Below, in pieces: positions 50,871 to 58,617 of a DNA stretch of 64,000 nt; within the stretch, counting starts at the first letter, position 1; each line of letters starts with the position of its first letter. Made by a program: the position numbers and the translations under genes. The notes under the pieces were generated by a model. It worked only from the letters and a program-made list of their open reading frames with translations, did no database searches and was not told where the DNA came from. Source of the DNA: JAVBRD01 sp031548365 (GTDB taxonomy: Bacteria > Bacillota > Clostridia > Christensenellales > UBA1750); the NCBI GenBank assembly GCA_031548365.1, contig JAVBRD010000002.1, positions 122,764 through 186,763 on the forward strand, in the 5' to 3' direction.

Positions 50871-52649
50871 CTACGCTTTACTGTCGGTGAGCGTAATCTG
50901 GCAGCCGCCGCCGGTAACGGCCTCGGCTTTCACTACGGTCGAGTCGTACACGCGCACGCGCGCCGGTCTCGCGCCACCGCTGATCAGCACTTTGCGGCAG
51001 TTTGTGATTTTGATGGAGGGTACGAGGCGGTGGCAGCCTGCGGGCAGATCGCCCGAAGGCGCTTCGTAGGTGAAGCGGTCGACATCGTCCAGGGTTGCGC
51101 GAAAGTTCGGGAAGAGTGAGGCCGGTGTGGATACTCCCTTTTCGCGCCCGTAGCACGCGGAATTGTCTGCCGCGAAGAGCTGAAAACCCTTGCCGCTCTC
51201 TGTGGAAAGGCCGGTCGCGATCAGCTCCTCGGTGAACACGTACGGGTGGTCGCCTTCGGCGGGCTGGCAGAAGGATTTCACGCCCTTATTCGTCTCGGGC
51301 GAGCAGGGGAAGATGCTGACGGCTGTGTGCCCTGAGGTGAGCTCGCCGTCCATGACGCGCAGGTTCTCTATGGTGACCTTGCGCGGCAGGCTGCACGGGT
51401 AACCGAAGTCGTGATCTCCGGTATTGCCCCCGCCGAAAACGCAGGGCTTGGCGGCGGCGTTCTCGCTCGGATACCACGTGACATCCTTGACGGTGACATC
51501 GCCATCCCAGTTGCTGCCGTAATCGCCGCGGAAAGAGACGACGGTCGGCCCCATGATGACCACATTTTCGACCAGCAAGCGCCCATGCCCGATGGCGTTG
51601 AGTCCCTGCCAGCCGAGGTGCGTGTTGCGGATGGTGTAGTTGGTCACGTCCATGTGCGAGTCGGTGCGGGAGAACGTGCAGCCGTCCACCAGGATGTCCT
51701 TGCAGTAGTTGGAGGTGAACACGCCCCAAAGCGTCTTGTCCATGATGTTGTCTTCGCGGCAGTTGTGGAACTGGATGTCCACGCTGCGGTGCATGGAGAT
51801 GTCGTAAGTCCCCATCATCACGGGCAGGTTGGCTGCGCCGATGGTCGTGTAGATCTTGTGGCCGGTGAAGTGGCAGTTCCTAAAGATGGTGTGCGCGCAG
51901 TCCTCGGCGCGGACAAAGCCGTGGTAGGGCGACCCCTTGTCTTTCTCGCCGCGGATGTGGTGTACCATGCCGTCGAAGATCACGTTGGAGCGGCGGATGG
52001 CGATGCCGCGCCCGTAATAATAATAGCCGGTCTCCGGCTGGACCTGATTGGCAATGGTGGTGATGATGCCGCCTGTGATGCGGAGTACGCGTTCGTCAAT
52101 CGGCTTTGCGATTACGGAGGTCAGCTTATCAAAATCCCAGATGATGGGTGTCAGGACGTGCCCCGTCTGGTCGACGATGAAACAGTCGGTCTGTGTGTTG
52201 CCCGCGGAGACATTGAGTCCCACGCGCACGAACTGCTTCTTGCCCGCGTTTTCAGCGACGACAAGGCAGTTGAGCGGAAGGGCCGCGTCGATTTTCTTCT
52301 GCCCTTTCTTGAGCGAGGGGAGGGAGAGCGTGATCGGCTCGTGCTCCGATTTGATAATGAATACGGAGGGCCTGCGGTTGTCAACGCCAAGAGCGCTGTC
52401 GTCAATGATGATATTGGAGGTGCTCCAATCCACATCCGTCATCACAGGAATCTCTTCCATGGAAGGCGCGAAATAATACGACTTGGTCGGATTGGTGATG
52501 ACGCGCAGCTTGTGCAAGTTCGCGTACTCATGCGCTCGTTTGACCGCAGCGAAGTCGTCCGACTTGCCGTCGCCGGCGGCGCCGAAGTCCTCGTAGCAAA
52601 CGTGTGTTTTTCCCATGCGCTCAAACTCCGCGTTGTAATCCATGCTCAT
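50871..52649 (-). CDS. Pectate lyase superfamily (right-handed beta-helix) protein
   Basis: 593 aa from the preferred start. The N-terminus carries the Pectate_lyase_3 signature YEDFGAAGDGKSDD, after which come many short strands typical of a right-handed parallel beta-helix (for example IFRNCHFTGHKIYT, ILVDGCTFSRTDSHMDV, LLVENVVIMGPTVVSF). Such proteins act as polysaccharide lyases, epimerases or phage-like depolymerases; the catalytic residues cannot be assigned. No signal peptide. ATG at 52649 is chosen because AGAAGG lies 6 bp upstream and the promoter at 52680-52708 excludes the frame from 52769. It stands alone and is divergent from the M23 peptidase gene. Confidence 0.75.
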   Translation of the reverse strand: MSMDYNAEFERMGKTHVCYEDFGAAGDGKSDDFAAVKRAHEYANLHKLRVITNPTKSYYFAPSMEEIPVMTDVDWSTSNIIIDDSALGVDNRRPSVFIIKSEHEPITLSLPSLKKGQKKIDAALPLNCLVVAENAGKKQFVRVGLNVSAGNTQTDCFIVDQTGHVLTPIIWDFDKLTSVIAKPIDERVLRITGGIITTIANQVQPETGYYYYGRGIAIRRSNVIFDGMVHHIRGEKDKGSPYHGFVRAEDCAHTIFRNCHFTGHKIYTTIGAANLPVMMGTYDISMHRSVDIQFHNCREDNIMDKTLWGVFTSNYCKDILVDGCTFSRTDSHMDVTNYTIRNTHLGWQGLNAIGHGRLLVENVVIMGPTVVSFRGDYGSNWDGDVTVKDVTWYPSENAAAKPCVFGGGNTGDHDFGYPCSLPRKVTIENLRVMDGELTSGHTAVSIFPCSPETNKGVKSFCQPAEGDHPYVFTEELIATGLSTESGKGFQLFAADNSACYGREKGVSTPASLFPNFRATLDDVDRFTYEAPSGDLPAGCHRLVPSIKITNCRKVLISGGARPARVRVYDSTVVKAEAVTGGGCQITLTDSKA

Positions 52650-52679
52650 GACCATCCTTCTTTCGCTCTTGCTGAGCTC

Positions 52680-52708
52680 ATGGTAGCACTTTCCAGGGGC
52701 TTGGTCAA
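52680..52708 (-). promoter_or_regulatory. Promoter of the beta-helix gene
   Basis: Minus strand: TTGACC (52703-52708), 17-bp spacer, TACCAT (52680-52685), about 30 bp before the ATG at 52649. Confidence 0.65.
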
Positions 52709-52746
52709 CACGGCCTTCTTCTTGGAAAAATGATGTTGCCATTGCA

Positions 52747-52762
52747 ATTTTCGTACGAAAAT
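52747..52762. promoter_or_regulatory. Palindromic operator-like site ATTTTCGTACGAAAAT
   Basis: A perfect 16-bp palindrome in the divergent region between the beta-helix gene and the M23 peptidase gene, about 40 bp upstream of the minus-strand -35. The same core TTTTCGTACG occurs at 45784-45793 in another divergent promoter region. Its form resembles GntR- or LacI-family operators such as that of the Bacillus arabinose repressor AraR; no such regulator gene is in the window. Confidence 0.55.
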
Positions 52763-52805
52763 GCAACAATGATTGTACAAAGTTTGTAGAAGAAAGGCGT
52801 TGACC

Positions 52806-53624
52806 ATGCCGAAGAGACTCTTACTCATTGCGCTTGCGCTCCTGCTCGCTGCCTGTCTGCCCGAAGTTACCGCGCTCGCGGCGTCGCGGTACGAAATCGG
52901 CGATTTCGGGGACACCGGCATTGGCGATTACTTCATGGCGGCCCGCGAAGGAGGGAGCTGGCGTTTCCTGCTCGCCGTTGATCTTGCTGAAGGGAATCCC
53001 ACAAGCCCTCCCGATCCCAAGATCCTCGAAAGCCACGCGCAGTTCATGCGCAAAAACATGAGCAAATCTGACGACTCAAAGATCAACGCGTATACGAAAT
53101 CGTCCTCCGCGAGGAAAAAAATCAAGGCGGAATACGCAAAACTCGCGGGGATACACAAGGTGTTGCTGAGCAAAAGATTCCCGATCATCGGCGCTGCGTA
53201 CAACATGCAAAGCTCATGGCACGAACCGCGAACGTGGGACAACACGGGGCGCGTGCACGAGGGTATCGATATCATCTGCGATTTGGGCACGCCCATCCGC
53301 GCGGTGTGCGCGGGGAAAATTGAGCGGATCGGCTGGAACACGCTGGGCGGGTGGCGCATCGGCATACGGGGTGAAGACGGCATTTACTATTACTACGCGC
53401 ACATGTCCAAGTACGCGAAGAACATGCGCGAGGGAAGGACGATTTCGCGCGGGCAGATCATCGGCTACGCGGGTTCGACCGGGTACGGTCCCGAAGGCAC
53501 GGACAACGTCATGATCCCGCATCTGCATTTCGGTATGTACGACGATGCGGAGCGCACGCACGCCGTCAACCCGTATCCGTTTTTGATCGAGTGGGAGTAT
53601 GTGACCAAAGTCAGCGGCAAATGA
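52806..53624 (+). CDS. M23 family metallopeptidase, exported or lipoprotein
   Basis: 272 aa. An N-terminal hydrophobic signal (MPKRLLLIALALLLAAC) has LAAC, a possible lipobox with Cys17; a conventional cleavage after ALA25 is the alternative. The LytM domain in the C-terminal half has His151 and Asp155 (HEGIDIICDLG), YYAHMS with His199 and HLHFG with His239/His241, all zinc and catalytic positions intact. M23 enzymes cut peptidoglycan cross-bridges. ATG 52806 follows AGAAAGG. It leads a pair with the PHP-domain gene 14 bp downstream. Confidence 0.88.
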   Translation: MPKRLLLIALALLLAACLPEVTALAASRYEIGDFGDTGIGDYFMAAREGGSWRFLLAVDLAEGNPTSPPDPKILESHAQFMRKNMSKSDDSKINAYTKSSSARKKIKAEYAKLAGIHKVLLSKRFPIIGAAYNMQSSWHEPRTWDNTGRVHEGIDIICDLGTPIRAVCAGKIERIGWNTLGGWRIGIRGEDGIYYYYAHMSKYAKNMREGRTISRGQIIGYAGSTGYGPEGTDNVMIPHLHFGMYDDAERTHAVNPYPFLIEWEYVTKVSGK

Positions 53625-53638
53625 TGGGAGGAGCGCTC

Positions 53639-54535
53639 ATGGGCTATGTCAATCCGTATCAGGGTCTTTCGGGCGGTCGGTGGTGCAAGGCTAACTTCCA
53701 CGCGCACGCAGGCACGGGCGCGGGAACGTGCGGGTTTAACCCGGTGCAGGACGTCATAGAGCTGTACAGGAGCAACAATTTCGATATCCTGTGTATTTCC
53801 AATCACGATCAGTTCACGGACACTTCCGCGTTATCCGGCGCGAAGCCGCTCATGGTTCCGGGGGTGGAGTACTCGCAGAAAGAGCACATGCTCACAATCG
53901 GCGTGCGAGAGTCGCTGCACGAGCTCGACCATCAGTCGGCGATTGACAAAGTAAACGCCTCGGGCGGTTTTGTCATCCTGTGCCATCCCAACTGGCGGTA
54001 CAAGGAGTACTGGTCGCACGAACGCGTGATGGCGCTTGACGGCTATCTCGGCATTGAGGTCATCAACTTCCTCATCTATCGTCTGAGCGGCTCGGGCCGC
54101 GCGACCGACACGTGGGATCGCATCCTGACCGAAGGCCGCATGACATATGGCTTTGGCAATGACGACTTCCACAGCATGTCGGACGCATCGCGCAGCTTCA
54201 ATTTCATCTACTGCAGGGAAGAAAGCTTCTCCGGCGTTCGAGAAGCGGTTACTCGGGGTGCGCTCGTGGCGTCGAGCGGGCTTGCGCCGGAATTTCTCGA
54301 ACTTGACGGCCGGTCCATACGCGCCAAGGTTCGGCATGAACGGAGCACGTTCGTCGACACCTATACGTACCGCTTCATCACCGAGGGCGGTAAAGTGCTG
54401 TCCACGGTTGAAGGCAGCGAAGCAAGTTATACGCTCAACGGCGAGAAATACGTTCGCGTTGAAGCCGCCGGAGAAAACGGGGCGCTGCTGTTTTTTCAGC
54501 CGATCTACCTCCGTGAGGCGTTTAAGCAAGCGTAA
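53639..54535 (+). CDS. PHP-domain phosphoesterase
   Basis: 298 aa. PHP metal motifs are in order: NFHAHAG (His21, His23), CISNHDQFTD, GVEYSQKEHMLTIGV, FVILCHPNW and YGFGNDDFHSM, then a small C-terminal beta domain. PHP proteins hydrolyse phosphate esters with a trinuclear metal centre; substrates range from histidinol phosphate to nucleotides. No signal peptide. ATG 53639 follows GGGAGGAG, 14 bp after the M23 gene. Role unknown. Confidence 0.82.
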   Translation: MGYVNPYQGLSGGRWCKANFHAHAGTGAGTCGFNPVQDVIELYRSNNFDILCISNHDQFTDTSALSGAKPLMVPGVEYSQKEHMLTIGVRESLHELDHQSAIDKVNASGGFVILCHPNWRYKEYWSHERVMALDGYLGIEVINFLIYRLSGSGRATDTWDRILTEGRMTYGFGNDDFHSMSDASRSFNFIYCREESFSGVREAVTRGALVASSGLAPEFLELDGRSIRAKVRHERSTFVDTYTYRFITEGGKVLSTVEGSEASYTLNGEKYVRVEAAGENGALLFFQPIYLREAFKQA

Positions 54536-54581
54536 ACTGCCGATGTACATGAGAACGCGCTCCCGTGCGGACTGACATAAG

Positions 54582-54624
54582 ACAACAAGAAGAAACAACA
54601 TCGTGCGTTGTTTCTTCTTGTTGT
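54582..54624. terminator. Long AT-rich hairpin after the PHP gene
   Basis: Seventeen bases from 54582 pair perfectly with 54608-54624 (ACAACAAGAAGAAACAA with its complement) around a 9-base loop. A purine-rich arm opposite a pyrimidine-rich arm makes a strong helix; the following TTGTATGTAT is not a full T-run. A terminator is likely. Confidence 0.6.
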
Positions 54625-54742
54625 ATGTATAGATGCGGAAAGTGCGCCTGCTTGGTACGTTTAGGCCAATAAAGTGCTAATCTATTGATGCAGGTACATC
54701 AAATGCAAGTGCAAAAGGCATTTTTCATCTGCGTGCTTTTAT

Positions 54743-54775
54743 ATGCCCTTATTGCTTTCAAAGGGTATTTTTTTT
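54743..54775 (+). terminator. Second intrinsic terminator with T8 tail
   Basis: ATGCCCTT (54743-54750) pairs with AAGGGTAT (54761-54768, one G-T pair), followed directly by eight T residues. It lies about 240 bp beyond the PHP gene, after one hairpin already; a small RNA from the AT-rich stretch 54625-54740 or read-through backup are both possible. Confidence 0.7.
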
Positions 54776-54807
54776 CACAGCGCGTATGGGCGTGCTGTTA
54801 TAGACCG

Positions 54808-56019
54808 CTAATACTTGAGCGCGCCTTTGCGGACCAACAGGATGGTCAGCAGGATCGCAAGCGCGCCTCCCGAGAGCTTGGCGACAATGACCGGGAAGAC
54901 CATTTCAGGGTTTGCGCCCCCCGTGAAAGCGAGCACGTCGCCAAGGACGAAGGAGCCGGAGACGGCGAACGCCACGTTGAGAAGCTTGCCGCGCGTGTCC
55001 ATGCTTTCGAATACGCTCCACACGGGGATGCTGCTCGCGAGCTGCGTGAGCAGCCCGGTCGAAGCTTCTGTGCCGATGCCGGCCCGTTTTCCGATTTTAG
55101 AGATGATGCGATCCAGTTTACGGTTCAGGAAGAGCAACATAGGGAAAGCGCCCGCGAGCACGATCGCGATGAGCCCGACAAGCAAGAGTCCAACCAGGAG
55201 GGGCGTGCCGCCGAGCACCGCGTCCTCCTCAACCATGAGATTGAAGAGCGGGAAGCGGATGCCCGTCAAGTATTGAAACACCGCGATGCCCGGGCTGACG
55301 GTCGCGATGAACGTGATCCCCTTTCCGAAAGCCGAAAACAAGCGGATCATGAGCCTTTGGTTGAATACTAGGCCAAGGCCCACGGCGGCGGCGAGCAGGA
55401 GCACAGGCAGCGTGTTGATCACTAGATCACCCAAAGCCATGGGCGTGCTCGTGAGCGCCATCGTCAGCCCGCCCAGGAAACAGCCGATGGGCAGTGTCAC
55501 GATGCCGATCAGGATTCCTGTAGCAAACAGCGAGTGATCCTCTTTTTTCATAATGGTCAGCGCATACGGGATGGTGAAGCAGACCGTGATGCCCATCATG
55601 GACGCGACGATGATCCCCGCATAATTGCCGACCGCGGCATTTCCTGCGGCCATCTGCATGGAAACGGCGTACCCGCCCATGTCCAATGCGAGCATGGACG
55701 CAGGGAAAATGGCTGGGGACACGCCCATGGCCCGAAACAGCGGGGATACGATGGGGGAGAGCACCCGGAGCAGAACGGGCGACACAGCGATGATGCCCAC
55801 GATGGCCAGCGCGAGGTCGCCCATCGCGTGAAAACCGGCGTCGAAACGCTCGCCGTACCCGCGCTTGTTGCCGCGCAATTTATCGACAAGCCCGATCAGC
55901 ATGAACACTGCGAGGATGGTCATCACGACGCTTGAGACGCTCAGGTTGGCCAGATAGTCGGAAAAAGACGAGGTGAACACGCTGTGGTCGGTGACGCTCA
56001 AAACAAGATCGCTGAACAT
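54808..56019 (-). CDS. eutH: EutH-like ethanolamine transporter
   Basis: 403 aa with about eleven hydrophobic segments. It resembles EutH, the ethanolamine permease of eut operons: SMLALDMGGYAVSMQMA, GNYAGIIVASMMGITVCFTIP and SGSFVLGDVLAFTGG are the recognisable family stretches. The start (56019) has TAGGAGAG upstream, overlapping the histidine kinase stop codon 12 bp before, so it is translationally linked. No other eut gene (ammonia-lyase, shell proteins, EutV/EutW) is in the window. The substrate is therefore probable and not proven. Confidence 0.82.
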   Translation of the reverse strand: MFSDLVLSVTDHSVFTSSFSDYLANLSVSSVVMTILAVFMLIGLVDKLRGNKRGYGERFDAGFHAMGDLALAIVGIIAVSPVLLRVLSPIVSPLFRAMGVSPAIFPASMLALDMGGYAVSMQMAAGNAAVGNYAGIIVASMMGITVCFTIPYALTIMKKEDHSLFATGILIGIVTLPIGCFLGGLTMALTSTPMALGDLVINTLPVLLLAAAVGLGLVFNQRLMIRLFSAFGKGITFIATVSPGIAVFQYLTGIRFPLFNLMVEEDAVLGGTPLLVGLLLVGLIAIVLAGAFPMLLFLNRKLDRIISKIGKRAGIGTEASTGLLTQLASSIPVWSVFESMDTRGKLLNVAFAVSGSFVLGDVLAFTGGANPEMVFPVIVAKLSGGALAILLTILLVRKGALKY

Positions 56020-56031
56020 GCTGGCGCTCTC

Positions 56032-58473
56032 CTACCTGTCTTTTTCGATGCGGACGGTTTTCTCCGGCGGAAGCCACTGAGCGAGCACGCGCTCGATCTC
56101 GTCAAACTCAAGCGGCTTGGAGAGGAAGTCGTTCATGCCGTTTTCAAGGAACATATCGCGCACATCACCGACCACGTTGGCCGTGAGCGCGACGATGGGC
56201 ATGCGCGCGAATTTTTCCTCACCGAGCGCCCGGATAAGCCTGGTTGTGTCCACGCCATCCATGACGGGCATCATGTGGTCCATGAAGACGATGTCGTAAT
56301 CGCACTCTTTAATCAGTTCAATCGCTTCGGTTCCGGATGCCGCACACGTGACCTCAGCCCCGTAATTCGAAAGGATGCTCTCTGCGATCACGAGGTTGAT
56401 GTCGTTGTCGTCCACCACGAGAAAGCGCGTGTTTCGCACACGCAGCACCATGGAATTGCCTTCAGCCTGGTCCTCGGTTCTGCCGGCGTCCGTTTTCTCT
56501 TCCAGTTGCCGCGCGATCACTAGGCAGGTCAGCGGCGTGTAGACGGTTTTGTGAGCCGCACTGTTCGGAGACTCTCCGCCCAGTTCGCGCGCGAGTGCGA
56601 TAAGTTTGGTACCGTGGGGAGGTTCCGTGCCGAACATGGGCAATGATTCTGCTTCAAGGAACACATGCGAGTAGCGGCCGATACCGTCGGCGTTTTCAAT
56701 GATATCGCAGGGTGCGCCGAGCTTGCGCATCTTGGCGGCGAGAATGGCGGCTTTTTCCGCGTTCGAGAACCAGACGGCGAGACGGCGCGTGTCGTCGGGT
56801 TCCAGTTGACAAGCGGGGGCTGAGTTGCTGACTTTTTGAATGACGTAGAACGTAAAACACGAGCCGTGCCCGTAAACGCTGTCCACGGTGATTTCGCCGT
56901 CCATCAGCTCAACAAGCTGCTTTGAGATCGCAAGCCCAAGGCCGGTGCCCTCCACGCTGCGGTTTTTGCGTGTGTCGAGCTGCGTAAAGTTCTTAAACAA
57001 CAGCGGCAGCTCTTCCTTGCGGATGCCGATACCTGTGTCGCGCACCGAGATTTTGAGTCTGACCGTACCCGATGTCCCGGTGGGCTCGGTCGTGACGGCG
57101 AACACGATGTGCCCCTCGTGCGTGAACTTGACGGCGTTGGTCAAAAGGTTGATGGCGATTTGCTTGATCCGCGTTATGTCGCCGATCAATTCGCGCGCCA
57201 TCAAGGGGTCGTCGTCCACGATCAAATCCAGCGGCTTTGTGTCGATGCGGACATGGATCATCGTTGTGACGTCGTTGATGAAGGACCGGATGTCGTATTT
57301 TTCCGGTACAAGCTCAACCGCGCCCGCCTCTATTTTGGAAAAATCTAGAATATCGTTGATGATCGAGAGCAGCGACCTGCCGGCGGTCTTGATGTTGCTC
57401 AAGTATTCAAGCACTGTCGCTTGCGGAAAACACCGCAGCGCAAGGTCGGTCATGCCAAGGATGGCGTTCATGGGTGTGCGGATTTCGTGGCTCATGTTGG
57501 CCAGAAACTCCGATTTTGCGCGGTTTGCCAGCTCTGCGGCTTCGAGGCGGCGTTTTTCCGTGATGTCGGTGTAAAAACCTTCGAGCACATGCGGGGAGCC
57601 GTCCGCGTTTTTTTCCACAACCCGGCTGCGCTCCCAGATCCACTTGATGGTACCGTCCTTCATGACCATGCGGAACGTCGTCTCCAGCGGCAGCCCGATT
57701 GAGAGCGTTTCCGCGTTGAGTCTTTCAAGCGGGCCAACGTCGTCAGGGTGCACCATGTCAAAGAATTTGACGGCGTTGTTGCCCATCAACTCTTGCGAGG
57801 TGTAGCCGATCAGGCCGTAGCACCCCTCGCTGACGAAGGTAAACGTAAAATTAGGCGGATCGTTCAGGCATTGATACACCATGCCGGGCAGGTTGCTCAT
57901 CAGTGTTTCAGTGCGGCGCATGATCAGCCTGCGCTCCGCGCTCTCAAGCGCAAGCGCTACAAAGTCCGCAAGCGATGAAGCAAAGTTTTTCTCCTCGGTC
58001 GTCCACTCGCGGTGGCCGGGAAACGCTTCACAGCAATCCTGCTCGATGCAAACCACGCCCATGAGCTTACCGCCGATGCGGATGGGCGCGTCTAGGAGCG
58101 AGCATATCTCTGGCCCGTATGTTTCGGCTAGGTTGGGCAGGACGGTCGTGGTGCGCACGTTGTCAATCACAATCAGCCGCTCGGACGAAAGCAACTGCAC
58201 GTACTGAGGACGGCCATCCAGCGGAAAATTGTCCTGAACGGTGTGCGTATCGGTCTTGCCGTCATAGCTGATGATGCTGTTGAGCTCGGTCGAGTCGACG
58301 CCGCGTTTCATTCGCCAGATGCCAACGCGGTCGGTGTGAAGCGCGCGGCATCCTTCGCGCGCGATGACTCTGGCGGCGTCCTCGAGGATGCCCGAGGTCA
58401 TAGCCGGTGTTTTCGTTATTTCCGCAAGCGCGTTGCTCAGTGTACCTGAATAGTCGCTGTCCCGAGTGTTCAT
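56032..58473 (-). CDS. Hybrid sensor histidine kinase (GAF-PAS-HisKA-HATPase-REC)
   Basis: 813 aa, soluble. GAF about 25-180, PAS about 190-310, HisKA with His329 in NMSHEIRTPMNAILG, HATPase with NLLTNAVKFT, DTGIG (479-483) and GTGLGLAIS, a divergent receiver-like segment about 560-660, and a full receiver with Asp732 in VFMDHMMPVMDG and Lys786 in LSKPLEF. It relays phosphate within itself or to a missing Hpt/response protein. The start 58473 follows GAGGGGG. It is transcribed from a promoter lying in the terminator of the upstream M56 gene, and eutH follows 12 bp after, so it may control or respond to ethanolamine or a related signal. Confidence 0.92.
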   Translation of the reverse strand: MNTRDSDYSGTLSNALAEITKTPAMTSGILEDAARVIAREGCRALHTDRVGIWRMKRGVDSTELNSIISYDGKTDTHTVQDNFPLDGRPQYVQLLSSERLIVIDNVRTTTVLPNLAETYGPEICSLLDAPIRIGGKLMGVVCIEQDCCEAFPGHREWTTEEKNFASSLADFVALALESAERRLIMRRTETLMSNLPGMVYQCLNDPPNFTFTFVSEGCYGLIGYTSQELMGNNAVKFFDMVHPDDVGPLERLNAETLSIGLPLETTFRMVMKDGTIKWIWERSRVVEKNADGSPHVLEGFYTDITEKRRLEAAELANRAKSEFLANMSHEIRTPMNAILGMTDLALRCFPQATVLEYLSNIKTAGRSLLSIINDILDFSKIEAGAVELVPEKYDIRSFINDVTTMIHVRIDTKPLDLIVDDDPLMARELIGDITRIKQIAINLLTNAVKFTHEGHIVFAVTTEPTGTSGTVRLKISVRDTGIGIRKEELPLLFKNFTQLDTRKNRSVEGTGLGLAISKQLVELMDGEITVDSVYGHGSCFTFYVIQKVSNSAPACQLEPDDTRRLAVWFSNAEKAAILAAKMRKLGAPCDIIENADGIGRYSHVFLEAESLPMFGTEPPHGTKLIALARELGGESPNSAAHKTVYTPLTCLVIARQLEEKTDAGRTEDQAEGNSMVLRVRNTRFLVVDDNDINLVIAESILSNYGAEVTCAASGTEAIELIKECDYDIVFMDHMMPVMDGVDTTRLIRALGEEKFARMPIVALTANVVGDVRDMFLENGMNDFLSKPLEFDEIERVLAQWLPPEKTVRIEKDR

Positions 58474-58545
58474 CTGTTTTCCCCCTCATGATGATCAGGC
58501 GACTTGAGGTGCATGAAGCGCACATTGAATACTGGTGGTCTTCCA

Positions 58546-58574
58546 ATTATACCATCAAAAGCCCCGGCTCGCAA
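58546..58574 (-). promoter_or_regulatory. Sigma-A promoter of the kinase-eutH operon, inside a terminator
   Basis: Minus strand: TTGCGA (58569-58574), 17-bp spacer, TATAAT (58546-58551). The -35 and spacer lie within the loop and stem of the terminator hairpin 58557-58598 of the M56 gene. The leader to the ATG at 58473 would be about 65 nt. Confidence 0.75.
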
Positions 58575-58598
58575 AGCTTTCGCTCTGTGAACCGGGGC
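58557..58598 (-). terminator. Intrinsic terminator of the BlaI-M56 operon
   Basis: On the minus strand GCCCCGGTTC pairs with GAGCCGGGGC across an 18-base loop, then TTTTGATGG. It starts 20 bp after the M56 stop. Confidence 0.7.
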
Positions 58599-58617
58599 GG
58601 CGCGTGTTATGCGGGCA

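Noticed and set aside
51411..52733. Plus-strand open frame of 440 codons opposite the beta-helix gene
   Set aside because: Shadow frame with Val/Ala/Asp-rich repeats; the minus strand has the pectate-lyase-3 signature, a promoter and a ribosome binding site.
52650..52769. Longer N-terminus of the beta-helix protein
   Set aside because: It would run through the promoter at 52680-52708 and the palindrome; the ATG at 52649 has a proper ribosome binding site.
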